Shown here: positions 5,128-7,334 of the stretch, one piece after another
Numbering within the stretch: the stretch's first letter is position 1
How the letters are laid out: the number at the start of each line of letters is the position of its first letter
NCBI GenBank assembly: GCA_019239815.1
Contig: JAFAZL010000689.1
Span: forward strand, 1-7,334
From: Acidobacteriota bacterium
Lineage (GTDB): Bacteria; Acidobacteriota; Terriglobia; Acidoferrales; UBA7541
Length of the DNA stretch: 7,334 nt
Reading direction: 5' to 3'
The notes under the pieces: generated by a model
Seen by the model: the letters and a program-made list of their open reading frames with translations, nothing else
Databases searched by the model: none
Told to the model about the DNA's origin: nothing
Translations under genes and position numbers: made by a program

Positions 5128-7149
5128 CTAGAATCCGCTGCGCAGCCTGAATTCGGCCGGCTGGAACGTCATGGCGCAGAACTGCTTCACGTCTTGCGAC
5201 TGATTGCGAAAACGCGCCAACGCATACAGCGGGAATGAATTGCGATAGAGGTGATATTTCAGATAGAAGACGCAGGGGAAACCCGTGCCTGTGAATTCGT
5301 CCTCGCTCCAGGAACCGTCGGCGTTCTGTTGATCGACGAGATACGAAACGGCATTCTGAATCGCCGGGTCACTAGTCTCGGAAGCGGCAAGCAAGCCGAT
5401 CAAACCCCATGCCGTTTGCGAAGCAGTACTGTTGCCTTCGCCCTTGGTCTGCGGCTCGTGATAGCTGCGTAGCGATTCGCCGAAACTGCCATCCGGTTTT
5501 TGCACCGAACGGAGCCAGTTGACAGCGCGCTGGCAATATTCTTTCGCGGTGAGCGAAACGGTTTCGAGCGAGCGGAGAACGCCGCTCGTGCCATAGACGT
5601 AGTTCACGCCCCAACGGCCGAACCAGGATCCGTCGTCGCATTGATCCTTGAGCAAAAATTCGAGAGCGCGCTTGATCGCGGGATGATTCGCGGTCCAGCC
5701 GAAGCGGCCGAGGCATTCGAGCACGCGCGCGGTCACGTCAGCGGTGGAAGGATCAAGCATCGCATTGTGATCGGCAAACGGAATGTGATTCAGGAAGCTC
5801 TTGTTGTTGTCGCGATCGAACGCAGCCCAGCCACCGTCGCGATTCTGCATGCTGAGCAGCCACTGAATACCTCGGCGTATCGCGGCTTCCATGCGCTTGG
5901 TATCGGGGAATTTTACGCGCTGAAGCGCCATCAGGACGAACGCAGTGTCGTCCACGTCGGGATAAAAATCGTTGCGGAATTCGAAGACCCATCCGCCGGG
6001 CGCCGCGTCTTTGTTCTTGATCTGCCAGTCGCCGGGACCGAGCACTTGCTGCGACAAAATCCAGTCAGCGGCTTTCACCAGCGCCGGATGATCGGCGGGC
6101 ACGCCGGCTTCTTCGAGAGCCACCATCGCGATGCAGGTGTCCCAAACGGGTGAGACGCAAGGCTGCAAGCGAATCGTGTCCTTCTCTTCGATTTCGAAAC
6201 GCGCGAACTCGCGAATCTCGCGCGAGGTCAGCGGATCGTCAGGTCCATGACCGAGCGCCATCAGCGCGAAGATTGAATTCATCATCGCCGGATAAATTGC
6301 AGCGAGACCTTCCGTGCGCTCGATGTGTTCAAGCACCCAAGCCTTCGCTTCGCGTAGTGCGCGATTGCGCAGCGGCTTCCACGGCAGCTTTTCGTACAGC
6401 TTCATCGCGCGATCAGCGGCGAGAAAGAAATTGCGCCACGAGATAAGCGAATCGCTCCAGTCGAAGGCGGACTCTTTGTGCGAAGGATCAACGAAGAGCT
6501 CATCGACACGCGCGTGCTCGGGCAAGCGGAAGTCCGGACGCAGCGCCGAAAGAATCGCCATCGGGATCACGATGCCGCGCGTCCACGAAGACATCTCATA
6601 GATGTTGAGATAAAACCAGTTTGGGAGCAGCATCATTTCCGGCAGGATCGCGGGAACCATTTCCCAGCCGAGCGCGCCGGCAAGCGCGAGATAGAAGCGA
6701 ACGTAGGAATTCGATTTTTCGAGGCCGCCGAGACGCAGCACCGTCTCGCGCGCCTTCACCATGTGCGCGGATTTCGGATTGTCGCCAACCAGCTTGAGCG
6801 CGAAGTAAGCTTTGCACGTCGCGTTCAGTTCGGACGGGCCGCCAGGATAAATATTCCAGCCGCCGTCGGCGAGTTGCTTCCGGCGCACATAAGTCGCGAG
6901 CTTTGCGATTCGCGCAGGCTCGGCCTTGCCGAGAACGTAGAGGTAGTAAATGTAGTCGGATTCAAGAGTGCTGTCAGCTTCGAGTTCGCCGAGCCAATAG
7001 CCGGATTTCGCCTGGAGCGAGAGCAGGTGGTCAGCGCCGCGATTGATAGCGTTCTCGAGGCCGGAAATCCACTTCCGCCGGGCGCCGAGAGTAGCCGCGG
7101 CAGGGGCGGAGACCTCTAGTCCTACGCGGGTACCGGCTGACAAACGCAT
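5128..7149 (-). CDS. shc: Squalene-hopene cyclase
   Basis: This cyclase converts squalene into the pentacyclic hopanoids hopene (diploptene) and diplopterol and acts as a monotopic enzyme on the inner membrane. At 673 residues it matches the usual family length. The catalytic DVDD is at 398-401 in the context FYPDVDDTA, with D400 as the expected proton donor. QW repeats are seen at 46-52, 92-98, 435-441, 503-509, 550-556 (ending in Phe) and 608-614. Other family signatures are QPCVSPVWDT (329-338), FGRWGVNYVYGT (510-521) and TGTGFPCVFYLKYHLYRNSF (620-639). ATG 7149 is directly abutted by GGAGG (7154-7150), too close for normal use; TTG at 7143, two codons later, has ideal 6-nt spacing and may be the true start. 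This is the first gene of the operon, downstream of the promoter at 7263-7292, and ends in TAG 8 nt before the HpnH-like gene. Confidence 0.97.
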   Translation of the reverse strand: MRLSAGTRVGLEVSAPAAATLGARRKWISGLENAINRGADHLLSLQAKSGYWLGELEADSTLESDYIYYLYVLGKAEPARIAKLATYVRRKQLADGGWNIYPGGPSELNATCKAYFALKLVGDNPKSAHMVKARETVLRLGGLEKSNSYVRFYLALAGALGWEMVPAILPEMMLLPNWFYLNIYEMSSWTRGIVIPMAILSALRPDFRLPEHARVDELFVDPSHKESAFDWSDSLISWRNFFLAADRAMKLYEKLPWKPLRNRALREAKAWVLEHIERTEGLAAIYPAMMNSIFALMALGHGPDDPLTSREIREFARFEIEEKDTIRLQPCVSPVWDTCIAMVALEEAGVPADHPALVKAADWILSQQVLGPGDWQIKNKDAAPGGWVFEFRNDFYPDVDDTAFVLMALQRVKFPDTKRMEAAIRRGIQWLLSMQNRDGGWAAFDRDNNKSFLNHIPFADHNAMLDPSTADVTARVLECLGRFGWTANHPAIKRALEFLLKDQCDDGSWFGRWGVNYVYGTSGVLRSLETVSLTAKEYCQRAVNWLRSVQKPDGSFGESLRSYHEPQTKGEGNSTASQTAWGLIGLLAASETSDPAIQNAVSYLVDQQNADGSWSEDEFTGTGFPCVFYLKYHLYRNSFPLYALARFRNQSQDVKQFCAMTFQPAEFRLRSGF

Positions 7150-7154
7150 CCTCC
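7150..7154 (-). promoter_or_regulatory. Shine-Dalgarno GGAGG of the cyclase gene
   Basis: GGAGG ends immediately before ATG 7149 (0-nt spacer) but sits 6 nt before an in-frame TTG at 7143. The spacing argues for TTG initiation, which would shorten the protein by two residues. An out-of-frame ATG at 7155 overlaps the same site, so three start codons crowd this ribosome binding region. Confidence 0.6.
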
Positions 7155-7225
7155 ATATCCCAGGTGATTTTGCCGCGCGGGCCTAATAAGTGGCGCGGAT
7201 TCAAGCACTTCGAGAAGCGGACTGG

Positions 7226-7238
7226 GCTCCCCCGGAGC
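7226..7238 (-). promoter_or_regulatory. Small GC-rich hairpin in the cyclase mRNA leader
   Basis: GCTCC and GGAGC form a 5-bp inverted repeat with a 3-nt loop, about 20 to 30 nt into the predicted leader of roughly 110 nt. It is not followed by a U-tract, so it is not an attenuator by itself. It could stabilise the 5' end of the transcript; it may also be chance in GC-rich DNA. Confidence 0.25.
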
Positions 7239-7262
7239 ACCAGGTTACACGAGTACTACTGA

Positions 7263-7292
7263 ATTATCGCGTGTCTCACGACACGTGGTCAA
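7263..7292 (-). promoter_or_regulatory. Sigma70-type promoter of the hopanoid operon
   Basis: On the minus strand a -35 box TTGACC (7292-7287) and a -10 box GATAAT (7268-7263) are separated by 18 bp; each differs from the consensus hexamer at one position. Transcription would begin near 7256, leaving a leader of about 110 nt before the cyclase start. The surrounding DNA is richer in A+T than the coding region. No equally good promoter was noticed closer to the cyclase gene. Confidence 0.6.
7270..7285. promoter_or_regulatory. Inverted repeat in the promoter spacer, candidate operator
   Basis: CGTGTC (7270-7275) and GACACG (7280-7285) form a perfect 6-bp inverted repeat with a 4-bp centre, lying wholly between the -35 and -10 boxes. 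That is a position used by repressors, and by MerR-family activators with long spacers. The regulator cannot be named from the sequence and no regulator gene is in the window. Confidence 0.45.
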
Positions 7293-7334
7293 CGATTAAG
7301 ATGCCGCGAGGTTTACACATTGATGCTCGGCGTT

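Larger units (their letters stand above)
331..7292 (-). other. Hopanoid biosynthesis operon (six genes)
   Basis: The order of transcription is squalene-hopene cyclase, cysteine-free HpnH-like protein, hpnA, hpnG, NAD-type MDR dehydrogenase, NADP-type MDR dehydrogenase. All junctions are very tight: 8 nt, a TGATG 1-nt overlap, a 1-nt gap (TGA C GTG), ATGA and ATGA. One promoter-like sequence precedes the first gene and no internal gap could hold another outside coding sequence. The cyclase, hpnA and hpnG are well-known hopanoid genes; the other three are tied to the pathway only by this arrangement. A canonical hpnH is not in the window. Confidence 0.8.

Noticed and set aside
5500..7119. Two plus-strand open frames of more than 210 codons opposite the cyclase
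   Set aside because: They lie wholly inside an unmistakable squalene-hopene cyclase on the other strand and look like composition-driven shadows.
7144..7256. Riboswitch in the cyclase leader
   Set aside because: The leader is only about 110 nt, shows just a 5-bp hairpin and no recognisable aptamer or terminator.
1..7334. CRISPR arrays, tRNA or rRNA genes, insertion sequences
   Set aside because: No regularly spaced direct repeats, tRNA-like cloverleaf, rRNA signature or transposase reading frame was seen on either strand.

Overview
The window reads as part of a soil-type bacterial chromosome, most likely an acidobacterium. This rests on high-GC coding sequence, the hopanoid gene content and short GC-rich palindromes in the non-coding flank; it is a judgement by eye, not a search result. 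Almost everything lies on the minus strand, so the biological reading direction is right to left.

Layout in transcription order: (i) 7334-7150, a leader with a good sigma70-type promoter (-35 at 7292-7287, -10 at 7268-7263) whose 18-bp spacer holds a perfect inverted repeat. (ii) 7149-5128, squalene-hopene cyclase. (iii) 5119-4388, a 243-residue protein that resembles the radical-SAM adenosylhopane synthase HpnH but has no cysteine at all. (iv) 4388-3369, HpnA, a hopanoid-associated SDR sugar epimerase/reductase. (v) 3367-2543, HpnG, the hopanoid-associated nucleosidase/phosphorylase. (vi) 2546-1443 and (vii) 1446-331, two different zinc-type medium-chain dehydrogenases. (viii) 330-70, a non-coding stretch with three palindromes. 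(ix) 69-1, a possible start of another minus-strand gene cut by the window edge.

The six genes are packed like one operon. Junctions are 8 nt, a 1-nt TGATG overlap, a 1-nt gap and two 4-nt ATGA overlaps, with no internal room for a promoter. The pathway logic is: squalene is cyclised to diploptene/diplopterol by the cyclase; HpnH (not seen here) would add a 5'-deoxyadenosyl group; HpnG removes adenine to give ribosylhopane; a reductase then opens the sugar to bacteriohopanetetrol. The two dehydrogenases directly after hpnG, with opposite predicted cofactor preference, are attractive candidates for that last step or for other side-chain redox chemistry.

The points most worth a second look are the cysteine-free HpnH-like protein, the paired dehydrogenases (one with Asp replacing the catalytic zinc Cys), the dyad inside the promoter spacer, and the Thr/A+C-rich leaders on three consecutive genes that lack Shine-Dalgarno sequences.
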